The notes beneath the pieces were generated by a model. The model saw only the letters and a program-made list of their open reading frames with translations, did not search any database and was not told the origin of the DNA. The position numbers and the translations under genes are program-made. From positions 236,107 to 300,106 of the forward strand of contig NZ_JAANYN010000008.1 in assembly GCF_011290685.1 (NCBI RefSeq): 64,000 bases of DNA, in the 5' to 3' direction. Source of the DNA: Cyclobacterium plantarum (GTDB lineage Bacteria; Bacteroidota; Bacteroidia; Cytophagales; Cyclobacteriaceae). This document shows, piece after piece, positions 38,146 through 46,449 of this stretch; the stretch's first letter is position 1, and each line of letters starts with the position of its first letter.

Positions 38146-40032
38146 ATGCTATACACACTCAAAGGTAACCTAATTGGGGTAAAATGTGATGATCATTTTA
38201 TGCCCCTGGCAAACACGACTGTCAGACTTTACAGATCGAGAGCAAATGTTGAAGAGGCTACCGTTTTGGTAGCCGCACAAGCCAAAGAGACTTTTCAGCT
38301 CATTGACGAAAAAGGAATAAAGGCCAAAGAAAAACAACTGCTGGCTGAGACCAAAACAGACGAATCGGGTAACTACATTTTTCAAATTGATGGTGACAAA
38401 TCTAAATATAAAGGGGAAGCAGTCGAATTTGATATCCATTATGCTGAAATTCCTGATTATGGTCAAGAAGACACATCGAAACCGAAGAATTTCAAACCAT
38501 TTCAGGCAACCTTGAATGTGATTCAGCCCAAATGGAGAGAAACCAACAATGGGTTGGAAGCGAGTTGGAATTACCGCATTTCGAATAGAATATGGTGCAG
38601 GATTCTTTCTATTTTGGATATTTGGGTGATTTGTGGTATTCTGACTAATTGTGAAACACAGCAGGCACTGTCAGGTATTGAGGTGCAGGCCATGGATGAT
38701 GATATTATTTCTGATGACCTTTTGGGTACTGCCCTAACGGATGCCAATGGTCATTTTTGCATTTACTACAGGTCGAAAGATTTTAAAAAGACATTTCTTT
38801 CTCCATTGATAAATGTAGAAACGCCCCTGTTTCCATGGGGAAACGGCCCTGATATTTACTTTAAATTTGCCTTTGCCGGGACTGTTTTTTCCGAAGAACC
38901 TCCCTCACGTGCCAGGCAGGCGGATCGTGAAAATGTGGGTAACTGCTTCTGCGTTAGACTGTGCCTCAAGGACCAACCTGATGGAGGAAATGGTACGGAA
39001 CCTGTGGGATATTTCTTTGCCATCGGAGAATTAAGGCGGTATAATTCTATTTTAAACATCAATCCGGCAAACGGAAAAACCATTGGCAAGCCTACAGCTT
39101 CCTGGAACGACCTGGCCTTTTACAATAACCTGGCTCTGGTAGGTGCCATTACTGAAAAGCTCAACGGACAGCCCATGGAATACAAATTTCAATATACCGA
39201 ACTTGCCAATCCCACAGATCCGGTACCGGGAGCACCAGGGGCATGGACGGATGTTATTCCCAGTCAAATTGCGAATACAGTTATCGGTTATGGTTGGAGG
39301 TTAACCCCATTATTTGAATACGAGGATATCGCAATCAATGCCATTGGCAGCCAGATTCCGGTAAGTTTCAACGGAAATTGGATCGAAGTACCCCAGAGTG
39401 GGACCTTGCCTATGGGGTACAACCTAGTTTTGAACAATAATGGGCCTTTGATTAAATTGATTTCTACTACCATTGCCAATACACCTGTAGATATGGGGGG
39501 GTTGGTTCCAGGGAATAGTACCACCACCATAAATCCCCTTCAGCAAAACAGGTATTTCAGCTTGCGAATGGTTAAGAGGGAGGCGGGAAATTCAGCCTCC
39601 GAAGTAGTAGCAGGGGTGTCCAGACCTTTAGCCGTTTTCAACACCAAATACCTCAATGTTCCCCAACGTGGATCATGGCTTCCAACAACCAACAGCAACG
39701 AGTTAGGTGTGGCTTCCATAGATCTGGAGGAGTTGGCTACAGCGGGAGGCTGCAGCACCATTTCAGATTCCCTGACCGTTAAATATACCGCTGCCAATCC
39801 CAATTTAGGCGTCGTCAGTTTAGGAATGACAGGTCCGGGAGGTCCCCATAATTTTGCTCCGATCGTCTTTCCTTCTCCGGGAGAAGAAGCCCATGGAACA
39901 TCAGCTTATACGGGGGATGTAACAGCTTTACCCAATTGCTCTTATGAGGTAAGGTTGAATGCAGAACTTAAACTAACCAATGGTGAATCCCAACATGATG
40001 GTATTTGGGACCGGGTATTGTTTTGCAAATAA
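38146..40032 (+). CDS. 628-aa protein with transthyretin-like beta-sandwich domains
   Basis: A 628-residue protein without a signal peptide. Two carboxypeptidase-regulatory/transthyretin-like modules are visible. The first (about residues 1-100) has LKGNLIGVKCDDHFMPLANTTVRLYR and TDESGNYIFQIDGDK. The second (about 160-240), with a Trp/Cys-rich entry (RIWCRILSILDIWVICG), has GIEVQAMDDDIISDD and ALTDANGHFCIYYR. The C-terminal half (about 300-628) is beta-rich and ends with NGESQHDGIWDRVLFCK. I do not recognise the family. Its large unsignalled, beta-rich design recalls the giant pair at 13.4-23.1 kb, so a shared system is possible but unproven. It stands alone between a promoter candidate and a strong terminator. 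Confidence 0.82.
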   Translation: MLYTLKGNLIGVKCDDHFMPLANTTVRLYRSRANVEEATVLVAAQAKETFQLIDEKGIKAKEKQLLAETKTDESGNYIFQIDGDKSKYKGEAVEFDIHYAEIPDYGQEDTSKPKNFKPFQATLNVIQPKWRETNNGLEASWNYRISNRIWCRILSILDIWVICGILTNCETQQALSGIEVQAMDDDIISDDLLGTALTDANGHFCIYYRSKDFKKTFLSPLINVETPLFPWGNGPDIYFKFAFAGTVFSEEPPSRARQADRENVGNCFCVRLCLKDQPDGGNGTEPVGYFFAIGELRRYNSILNINPANGKTIGKPTASWNDLAFYNNLALVGAITEKLNGQPMEYKFQYTELANPTDPVPGAPGAWTDVIPSQIANTVIGYGWRLTPLFEYEDIAINAIGSQIPVSFNGNWIEVPQSGTLPMGYNLVLNNNGPLIKLISTTIANTPVDMGGLVPGNSTTTINPLQQNRYFSLRMVKREAGNSASEVVAGVSRPLAVFNTKYLNVPQRGSWLPTTNSNELGVASIDLEELATAGGCSTISDSLTVKYTAANPNLGVVSLGMTGPGGPHNFAPIVFPSPGEEAHGTSAYTGDVTALPNCSYEVRLNAELKLTNGESQHDGIWDRVLFCK

Positions 40033-40054
40033 AGGTTATGCATCCATACCCTTA

Positions 40055-40104
40055 GCAGAGACCAAAAATCCCCGGAAATATTCCCGGGATTTTTTGATCT
40101 CTGC
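40055..40104. terminator. Strong, nearly symmetric terminator after the 628-aa gene
   Basis: GCAGAGACCAAAAATCCC pairs with GGGATTTTTTGATCTCTGC around a short gap containing a CCCGG / CCGGG pairing. The stem is about 20 bp with A and T runs on both sides, so it could work in both directions. Confidence 0.8.
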
Positions 40105-40284
40105 TTTCTACATCTTAACATCAAATTGGCCCGGGATAATCATGCTATTTTTATAAAAATAAAGCCTCCTTGGTCATGTTTGCCAATTTTTTAGGCATTT
40201 TGGGCATTACCTTTCTTCCAGACCAACAATTTCAGGTTTGCGGACTCCAATTAACATAAGAAATCAAGCATGACGCAAGCGACT

Positions 40285-40358
40285 AACGGAGGGATGATTA
40301 TCAAACATGCGAGATTCCCCGTCCGACTGACATCATCCGGGCAGGCATGTGACCGCTA
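40285..40358 (+). repeat. Interspersed repeat family B, copy 1
   Basis: The block from gggatgattatcaaacatgc through gattccccgtccgactga to catccgggcaggcatgtgac matches the reverse complement of 52755-52822 at roughly 60 of 69 bases by eye. It lies in a 388-bp gene-free stretch (40033-40420) that otherwise holds only the terminator. Confidence 0.75.
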
Positions 40359-40420
40359 ATAACAAATTATAAACACATGAAATTATTTTATACATTTGGT
40401 TAAACCAATATAACAGGCTT

Positions 40421-40819
40421 ATGAAAATCTTAACCCCTGTATTGCTTTTGTTCCTCAGCTGTTTTTCTTCCTATGCCCAGGATAAGGCGCAAACCACTCC
40501 CTCTGACAGTCTGATGATCACAATATTTATGAAGCACCACCAGGACAAGAATATTGATGAATTGCGGGAGATCCGGAATAACAACGGCTTTTTGGAAAAT
40601 TTCCCTCCCCCTTCTGCAAAAGTAGTCAGCTGGTACGTACTGATGGGTATTGGGCAGGTGGTCACCTTGAAAATACCGGCAAGTGAATTGCGTACCCTGA
40701 ATATGGCCGTAGAGAAAAGTGTCTGGGGGGCATTTTCTACAGAGTTTTACCCAACCTATGACCTGTATCCCCACATTAAGGAGGCAAAAGAAAATTTAAA
40801 AGCAAGCCAAAATGAGTAG
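40421..40819 (+). CDS. Small exported hypothetical protein (132 aa)
   Basis: A 132-residue protein with a signal peptide (MKILTPVLLLFLSCF, ending SSYAQ). The mature part has a ferredoxin-like strand/helix pattern: DSLMITIFMKHHQDKNI, SAKVVSWYVLMGIGQVVTLKIPASELRTLNMAV and VWGAFSTEFYPTYDLYPHIK. A dimeric alpha/beta barrel of the EthD/muconolactone-isomerase type is possible from length and pattern, but I do not recognise it. It is convergent with the NTAQ1-like gene, with 47 bp between stops. Confidence 0.7.
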   Translation: MKILTPVLLLFLSCFSSYAQDKAQTTPSDSLMITIFMKHHQDKNIDELREIRNNNGFLENFPPPSAKVVSWYVLMGIGQVVTLKIPASELRTLNMAVEKSVWGAFSTEFYPTYDLYPHIKEAKENLKASQNE

Positions 40820-40866
40820 CCGATTTCCTTTCAACTTTGAGGTTTATAAACTTTGAAAATTGAACC

Positions 40867-41409
40867 CTACAGGTACCTGCCTTTCAATTCATCCAGTTGG
40901 ATGATTTCATATTGGCTGGAATCGCTAAAATCCATGATTTCTGCTATTTCCAACCTTTTGTCATGGCCATGCTCAATTTCAGGCCAGGAAGGCGGACTGA
41001 AAATCCAGTTGCCAATGGCATCTTTCATATGTGCTCTATCGGAAAAAAAGTTGCTGGCAAAATCTTTGGCTGGCAATCCTTTAAATAAAGGCGCAGTTTC
41101 CGGAGATAATCTTTCCTTTCCGAAAGTTTGACTGAGATAAGAATCCAGGCTACAGGGGAATTCAAGGGTAGAATCAAAATCATATATCCACCATTTTTCC
41201 TGCTTCCGGGCCAATAAGACCACATGGTAATCCCAGCAGACTGGATTTTCATTTTCTACAGGATTATGAAACCAAAAAGGGCAATTTCTACTTGTATTAG
41301 ATATGATCAATACTACATTTTCCTGTGATTCGATATCCGGATGAACACACAATTGCCATACGTTCTCCTCACAATAATTTTTGGCATATTTATAGGTGCT
41401 TTTCTCCAT
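40867..41409 (-). CDS. Protein N-terminal glutamine amidohydrolase, NTAQ1-like
   Basis: A 180-residue protein whose blocks match eukaryotic NTAQ1 (WDYHQ1): NYCEENVW with catalytic Cys13, VCWDYHVVLL with His62, WWIYDFDSTLEFPC with Asp77, and late FASNFFSDRAHMKDAIGNW and PPSWPEI blocks. NTAQ1 deamidates N-terminal Gln of proteins to Glu, the first step of a eukaryotic N-degron branch. The catalytic triad Cys-His-Asp is intact. Length is close to the human enzyme (about 205 aa). An ATG at 41556 would add 49 residues without similarity, so 41409 is preferred. Its substrate in a bacterium is unknown. Confidence 0.88.
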   Translation of the reverse strand: MEKSTYKYAKNYCEENVWQLCVHPDIESQENVVLIISNTSRNCPFWFHNPVENENPVCWDYHVVLLARKQEKWWIYDFDSTLEFPCSLDSYLSQTFGKERLSPETAPLFKGLPAKDFASNFFSDRAHMKDAIGNWIFSPPSWPEIEHGHDKRLEIAEIMDFSDSSQYEIIQLDELKGRYL

Positions 41410-41574
41410 TCTGAACGGCAAAGGTAAAACATAAACATTAAGGAAGCCTCGAAATGTTCTGTTGATTTTCAAAGAAAGGGTTTTAAAGACATATGACTTG
41501 TTATTTACATAAAACTGTACCCTTCCAGGTTTATTTGAATTTTCATTTTTCCCCAATCCTAATTATTCTAAAAT

Positions 41575-42432
41575 ATGAAAGAAAAAATTTGCCTGATAAC
41601 AGGTGCCAATTCAGGAATAGGTTTTGAAACAGCTAAAGAACTATCTCAGAGGGAATTTCGTGTAATCCTGCTTTGCCGCTCGGCAGAAAAAGCCAAAAGC
41701 GCCAAAGAAGAAATCCTTAAATCCAACCCGGATGCAGAAATTGACCTGGCCATTGCCGACCTGACTTCCCAAAAACAGGTCAGGAAAGTGGCCAAGGAAA
41801 TCGCAGCGTCCTATCCAAAAGTAGATGTCCTGATCAACAACGCAGGGTCCTGGTTTTCTGAATTCAAACTTACAGAAGACGGAATTGAAAGGCAATGGGC
41901 CATCAACCATCTTTCCCCATTTCTTTTGACCCATTTGCTGCTTCCTTTATTGCTACAAGCAGAAGACCCGAGAATCATCAATTTGAGTTCCGATTCTCAT
42001 TTTCATGGTAAAATTCATTTTGATGATGTCAACCTGAAAAAAAAATACCATGGTTTAAGGGCCTATGCCCAATCCAAACTGGCCAATGTGCTCTTTACAC
42101 ATGAATTCGAAGTAAGAAAAACAGAAAAGAAACTTACCATTAATGCAGTACAGCCTGGTTTGGTCAAAACAGATATCGGCCTGAAACATACTTTTTCCTT
42201 GCACGGGTTCTTGTGGAAAATCAGAAGACTTTGTGGAAAATCTCCTAAAAAGGGGGCCGAGACGAGTATTTACCTCGCTAGTTCCGATCAGGTAAAAGGA
42301 ATATCTGGCAAATACTGGGACAATTGTAATATAAAAAGTACCTCTTCTTCAGCCGATTCGTCCGTAAATGCAGCCAAACTTTGGGACTTGAGCATGGACA
42401 TGTGTGGGATCAAAACGTATTTTCCGAAATAA
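41575..42432 (+). CDS. SDR family oxidoreductase (retinol dehydrogenase-like)
   Basis: A 285-residue short-chain dehydrogenase. Visible motifs are the cofactor-binding TGANSGIG at the N-terminus, LLCRSAEKA (NADPH-preferring pattern), DVLINNAG, INLSSDSHFHG with the catalytic Ser, and YAQSK with catalytic Tyr/Lys, then VQPGLVKTDIG. The sequence resembles the retinol dehydrogenase/WWOX-like subgroup. Substrate cannot be told. It is divergent from the NTAQ1-like gene (165 bp) and convergent with the second SDR, whose stop is 1 bp away. Confidence 0.92.
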   Translation: MKEKICLITGANSGIGFETAKELSQREFRVILLCRSAEKAKSAKEEILKSNPDAEIDLAIADLTSQKQVRKVAKEIAASYPKVDVLINNAGSWFSEFKLTEDGIERQWAINHLSPFLLTHLLLPLLLQAEDPRIINLSSDSHFHGKIHFDDVNLKKKYHGLRAYAQSKLANVLFTHEFEVRKTEKKLTINAVQPGLVKTDIGLKHTFSLHGFLWKIRRLCGKSPKKGAETSIYLASSDQVKGISGKYWDNCNIKSTSSSADSSVNAAKLWDLSMDMCGIKTYFPK

Positions 42433-42433
42433 A

Positions 42434-43228
42434 TCAATGTTTGCTATATACCCGAAAAAGTCTTTCCAAAAGCCTCATCTTTAATCCAGTTGGACAAACT
42501 TTCATCAGTTTTACCAGAATCCAATTGATTTTGCCGGGTATGACGACGGCCTTTCCCTTCAATAAACCATTTAACCCCAATTCAGCCACTTCCTCAGGAC
42601 TGCTCAGAAGCCATTTGGCCCGATTGCCATGAGCCTCCATGCGCTTTAGGGCTTCCGCATTGGTCATGACAGGGCCGGGACAGACTACCGTTATTTTTAC
42701 CGGTCCTTTCCTTTGCTCTTCTCTTAGAGCCAGGGAAAAAGCATATACAAAATTTTTGGTACCCGTGTATACGGCCTTATAAGGCAAGGGCAAAGTGGCT
42801 TCCATGCTGCTCATATTCAACATGTAAGCATGCTGGTGTTTTTTTAAGATCGGCAAAAAATAATGACACATTAATACCAAAACCCTGTTGTTCAGGTCTA
42901 TTATCTTCAGGTATTTTTCCAAGGGAATATTTTCAAATCGCCCCCCTGCCCCTACACCTGCATTATTTATCAACATGTTGATTTCAAGCCGGTTTTCTTT
43001 ACAAAATTCATATAGTTCAATAATTGAATGGGCTATGGTTAGGTCAGTGGCATAAATAAGGACCTTAACTGGATACAAATGCAAAAGCTGTTGCCGGGTT
43101 TCTTCCAATAAAGGACCCGGCAAAGCCACTAAAAGCAAATTCATGCCCCTTTTGGCGCAGTCAAAGGCAAATGCCCTACCAATGCCCATACTAGCTCCGG
43201 TAATCAGGGTGTAGGTATTCATTTTCAT
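42434..43228 (-). CDS. SDR family NAD(P)-dependent oxidoreductase
   Basis: A 264-residue short-chain dehydrogenase of the DltE/YqjQ-like type. It has TGASMGIGRAFA for the cofactor, MLINNAGVGAGG, LNMSSMEATLPLPYKAVYTGTKNFVYAFS with catalytic Ser, Tyr and Lys, and VVCPGPVMTN. The last 45 residues are basic and hydrophobic. A start at 43324 would add poorly protein-like residues; the ATG at 43228 (or the one two codons later) directly precedes the TGAS block. Not related in operon terms to the first SDR, which is convergent. Confidence 0.9.
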   Translation of the reverse strand: MKMNTYTLITGASMGIGRAFAFDCAKRGMNLLLVALPGPLLEETRQQLLHLYPVKVLIYATDLTIAHSIIELYEFCKENRLEINMLINNAGVGAGGRFENIPLEKYLKIIDLNNRVLVLMCHYFLPILKKHQHAYMLNMSSMEATLPLPYKAVYTGTKNFVYAFSLALREEQRKGPVKITVVCPGPVMTNAEALKRMEAHGNRAKWLLSSPEEVAELGLNGLLKGKAVVIPGKINWILVKLMKVCPTGLKMRLLERLFRVYSKH

Positions 43229-43348
43229 TGCCTGAAGGTAAAAAAAACCGAAATGATTTTGGGTATTTTCAGCGACAATGCTTTTTTTGACATTTAATCT
43301 TAAAACTGATTTTATCCCTTCCAAATGTAATAGCTATATTTGAATCTT

Positions 43349-43819
43349 ATGCACAACAACGATATTCTAAGGAGTCTTCGGTATACTTTTGATTTCCGTG
43401 ATGATCAGATGATTCACATTTTTTCTCAGGCTGACATGGAAGTTTCCCGGGCTGAAGTCAGCGACTGGCTTAAAAAAAATGACGATGAAGCCTTTCACCC
43501 ACTCAGTGATTTTAAGCTAGCTGTATTTCTAAATGGTTTGATCAATTATAAAAGGGGTAAAAAAGACGGCTCTCAGCCTGTGCCTGAAAGCAGACTTAGC
43601 AATAATGTCATTCTAAGGAAGTTAAAAATAGCTTTACAATTGAAAGATGAAGACATGTTGGAAATACTGGAGCTGGCCGGGCGAAAAATCAGCAAACATG
43701 AACTGAGTGCTTTTTTCAGAAAACCAGAGCAAAGCCAGTACCGTGTTTGTAAAGACCAGATCATGCGCAACTTTCTCCAGGGAATGCAAAAAAAATACCG
43801 GGGAAATCAGGAGGAATAG
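43349..43819 (+). CDS. DUF1456 family protein (YehS-like)
   Basis: A 156-residue protein made of two tandem DUF1456 repeats. Each repeat begins with an NNxILRxLRxA-like strand (NDILRSLRYTFDF and NNVILRKLKIALQL) and has a charged helix pair ending in a WLKK or FFRK motif. The family is widespread (YehS in E. coli) and has no known function; the repeats look like small helical RNA- or protein-binding modules. The ATG at 43349 is chosen. A TATATTTG string at 43335-43342 could be a -7 promoter element, which would make the mRNA nearly leaderless. Confidence 0.9.
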   Translation: MHNNDILRSLRYTFDFRDDQMIHIFSQADMEVSRAEVSDWLKKNDDEAFHPLSDFKLAVFLNGLINYKRGKKDGSQPVPESRLSNNVILRKLKIALQLKDEDMLEILELAGRKISKHELSAFFRKPEQSQYRVCKDQIMRNFLQGMQKKYRGNQEE

Positions 43820-44138
43820 CGGAATAAAGGAATAAAAGTACCTCAGGAACTACCACCACCGCTTTCCCCCTATTTTTTTGGGTAAATTTCAAACAATCTT
43901 CCCAAAAGCGAAAGGTTTTATTCTATACATGTACAAATCACTGAAAATCGATACTCTTTTCTATGTTATTGATTACGAATCAAATACTTTCCGAACCAGG
44001 GATGTTATTTGGTTTTTCGAAAATAAAGCAGTAGTCTTGTCTTGAAAAGGGCTTTTGTAGCGTAATTGCTTTCGAAAAGCTAACCCATTAAGCTTTCAAA
44101 TCAATATTTCAATTCATCATTAAACACATCAAATAATC
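43820..44138. other. Intergenic region upstream of the KDG kinase operon
   Basis: About 319 bases without a gene. It holds the promoter candidate at 44008-44039. No regulator-binding palindrome is evident and no terminator follows the DUF1456 stop. Confidence 0.5.
44008..44039 (+). promoter_or_regulatory. Candidate promoter of the KDG kinase operon
   Basis: TTTG at 44008-44011, a 20-bp spacer, then TAGTCTTG at 44032-44039, one mismatch from TAnnTTTG. Transcription would start about 95 bp before the kinase ATG. Confidence 0.4.
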
Positions 44139-45164
44139 ATGTCCAAAAAAGTCGTAACCCTTGGTGAAGTAATGCTTCGTCTATCAACCCCTGACTTTAA
44201 ACGTTTTGTCCAAACTGACACTTTTGACATCACTTATGGCGGTGGAGAGGCAAATGTAGCTGGAGCACTTTGTAATTACGGGCTGGAAGGAACCTTTGTA
44301 ACCAAGGTACCTGACAACCCTATCGGCCAATCTGCCATCAATCATTTGAGAAGGTATGGCGTGGACACCCAATTTATCGCTAAGGGAGGAAAAAGACTTG
44401 GCATTTACTTTCTGGAAACAGGAGCTTCCATGAGGGCTTCCCAGGTGGTGTATGATCGCGCAGATGCCTCCATAGCTGAAGCTGAAATTGCTGATTTTGA
44501 TTTTGATAAAATATTTGACGGAGCCGTTTGGTTTCATACCACAGGGATCACCCCTGCACTAAGTGACAAGGCAGCAGCACTGACCGAAGCAGCGTTAAAA
44601 GCTGCGAAAGCCAAAGGTGTGACTACCAGCATTGACCTGAACTACCGCAAAAAATTGTGGAGCAAGGAAAAGGCCAAAGAGGTAATGACCCGGCTTTGCC
44701 AGTACGTAGATGTTTGCATTGGCAACGAAGAAGATGCAGAAACCACCCTTGGGTTCAAAAGTAATGAAACGGATGTCACCAAAGGAGAGCTAAACCTGGA
44801 GGGATATAAGGATGTGTTCAAACAAATGAAAGATAAGTTTGGCTTTAAATACATCGCTTCTACACTAAGGGAAAGTTACAGTGCCTCGGACAATGGATGG
44901 AGTGCCCTGGTGTATGATGGCAATGAATTTTACCATTCCAAAAAATATGATGTTCGCATTGTCGACCGGGTAGGTGGCGGAGATTCTTTCGCCAGCGGAT
45001 TCATTTATGGCCTGGTGGAAAAAATGGCAATGAAAGATGCCTGTGAGTTTGCAGTGGCTGCATCTGCTCTCAAACATACCATACCAGGTGACATGAACCA
45101 CGCTACCCTGGCTGAGGTAAAGGTTTTGATGGGTGGAGACGCCAGTGGAAGGGTTCAGCGTTAA
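44139..45164 (+). CDS. kdgK: 2-dehydro-3-deoxygluconate kinase (PfkB family)
   Basis: A 341-residue PfkB-type sugar kinase. The N-terminus has VVTLGEVMLRLSTP and FDITYGGGEANVAGAL (the glycine-rich sugar-binding region). The middle has TSIDLNYRKKLW, a motif shared by KDG kinases, and the C-terminal RVGGGDSFASGFIYGL carries the catalytic Asp and anion hole. It would phosphorylate 2-keto-3-deoxygluconate to KDPG. The genes downstream (YhcH and KDPG aldolase) support this role, giving the last steps of uronate or alginate catabolism. Spacing to the next ATG is 11 bp. Confidence 0.88.
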   Translation: MSKKVVTLGEVMLRLSTPDFKRFVQTDTFDITYGGGEANVAGALCNYGLEGTFVTKVPDNPIGQSAINHLRRYGVDTQFIAKGGKRLGIYFLETGASMRASQVVYDRADASIAEAEIADFDFDKIFDGAVWFHTTGITPALSDKAAALTEAALKAAKAKGVTTSIDLNYRKKLWSKEKAKEVMTRLCQYVDVCIGNEEDAETTLGFKSNETDVTKGELNLEGYKDVFKQMKDKFGFKYIASTLRESYSASDNGWSALVYDGNEFYHSKKYDVRIVDRVGGGDSFASGFIYGLVEKMAMKDACEFAVAASALKHTIPGDMNHATLAEVKVLMGGDASGRVQR

Positions 45165-45175
45165 TTGTTGACAAG

Positions 45176-45628
45176 ATGATACTGGATACTTTAGAAAACA
45201 GCAGGAAATATCACTGTGTGCATCCACTTTTCGAAAAAGCCTTTGCCTACATCAAGGCACAAAATCTGGAAGCAATGGCCGATGGGAAATATGAGATCGA
45301 TGGAGATTCCATCGTAGCTGCCGTATTTACCAAGCCTGCCAAGACGGCTGAAGAATCGAATGAGAAGTTTGAATGCCATGACCAGCACATCGATATACAA
45401 GTATTGATTTCTGGCGAAGAGCAAATAGGCTGGAAGCCAAGAGCATCCTGTAAGCAAGTGAAAGGAGAATACAATCCGGAAAAAGACGTTTCCTTTTATG
45501 CCGAAGATCCCGAAATGTATTTTGGGATGCAGCCTGGCCAGTTTGTGATATTGTTTCCTGCCGATGTGCATTCACCCATGATTGGTAAGGGAGATATTAA
45601 AAAGATGGTCGTTAAAGTTAAAATTTAA
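45176..45628 (+). CDS. YhcH/YjgK/YiaL family (DUF386) protein
   Basis: A 150-residue cupin-like protein of the YhcH/YjgK/YiaL family. Typical blocks are CHPLFEKAFAYIK near the N-terminus, KYEIDGDSIVAAVFTKPAKT, the HDQHIDIQVLISGEEQIGW metal-binding block, and GQFVILFPADVHSPMIGKGDIKKMVVKV at the end. Relatives are linked to sugar acid and sialic acid utilisation, probably as isomerases or mutarotase-like enzymes; the exact reaction is not settled. Its position between KDG kinase and KDPG aldolase points to handling of a uronate-derived sugar acid. Confidence 0.9.
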   Translation: MILDTLENSRKYHCVHPLFEKAFAYIKAQNLEAMADGKYEIDGDSIVAAVFTKPAKTAEESNEKFECHDQHIDIQVLISGEEQIGWKPRASCKQVKGEYNPEKDVSFYAEDPEMYFGMQPGQFVILFPADVHSPMIGKGDIKKMVVKVKI

Positions 45629-45719
45629 GTATTCACCAGCTAAACTGTATACACGTTTCAGCCTTTTACAGATAAGATACAGATCCTGATCTGTGCACAC
45701 ATATAAAACCTTTAGCAAC

Positions 45720-46385
45720 ATGAGCGATAAAGCATCAATATTAAAAAAGATACCGGAACAGGGGATCCTCCCCTTATATTTTGATAAAGACGAAACCGTT
45801 AGCCTTGAAGTATTGAAAGCATTGTATGCAGCAGGAATCCGGATGGTGGAATATACCAACCGGGGTGAGGCTGCTTTACAAAACTTCAAAAAAATGGTGG
45901 CACTTAGAAATGCAGAAATGCCAGATCTGCTGCTTGGTATTGGCACCATTAAAAATAAGGACATGGCCAGTACCTACATCGCTGCCGGTGCTGATTTCAT
46001 CATCTGTCCGGGCCTTGTAGAGGAAGTGGCAGAAATAGCAGATCAACATGACATGCTTTGGATACCCGGATGCATGACACCCTCTGAAATCATAAAAGCG
46101 GAGAATATGGGGGCAAAAATGATCAAGCTTTTCCCTGGCGATATGTTGGGACCAGGCTTTATGGCTGCCATAAAGGCGCTATTTCCTAACCTGTTGTTTA
46201 TGCCCACCGGTGGCGTTTCCCTGGACAAAGACAACATTGAATCCTGGTTTAAGGCCGGGGTTTGTGCGGTAGGTATGGGCAGTAAATTGGTCAGCAAAAC
46301 CTTGCTCCAGGAAAAAAACTATCCCAAAATTCAGGAAATGGCCCAAAAAGCCATTCAGGTAGTCAATGAAGTGAAAGGGAAATAA
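45720..46385 (+). CDS. eda: KDPG/KHG aldolase
   Basis: A 221-residue class I aldolase of the Eda family (2-keto-3-deoxy-6-phosphogluconate / 2-keto-4-hydroxyglutarate aldolase). Visible are GIRMVEYTNRGEAA (catalytic Glu), LLGIGTIKNKDMA, ADFIICPGL, WIPGCMTPSEI and GAKMIKLFPGDMLGPGF with the Schiff-base Lys, then MPTGGVSLDN-like phosphate binding. It splits KDPG into pyruvate and glyceraldehyde-3-phosphate. A longer start at 45693 is possible, but the ATG at 45720 gives the usual N-terminus. It is 91 bp after the YhcH gene and is followed by a strong terminator. Confidence 0.92.
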   Translation: MSDKASILKKIPEQGILPLYFDKDETVSLEVLKALYAAGIRMVEYTNRGEAALQNFKKMVALRNAEMPDLLLGIGTIKNKDMASTYIAAGADFIICPGLVEEVAEIADQHDMLWIPGCMTPSEIIKAENMGAKMIKLFPGDMLGPGFMAAIKALFPNLLFMPTGGVSLDKDNIESWFKAGVCAVGMGSKLVSKTLLQEKNYPKIQEMAQKAIQVVNEVKGK

Positions 46386-46405
46386 AATCCGGAATTCAGA
46401 ATAGG

Positions 46406-46449
46406 AACCAGTATGGGGTTTAGTATAATAAACACCGTACTGGTTTTTT
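46406..46449. terminator. Bidirectional terminator between eda and the NTF2-like gene
   Basis: AACCAGTA (46406-46413) pairs with TACTGGTT (46438-46445), with inner pairing GTTTA/TAAAC and a T run to 46449. It overlaps the stop codon of the convergent gene. Confidence 0.8.
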
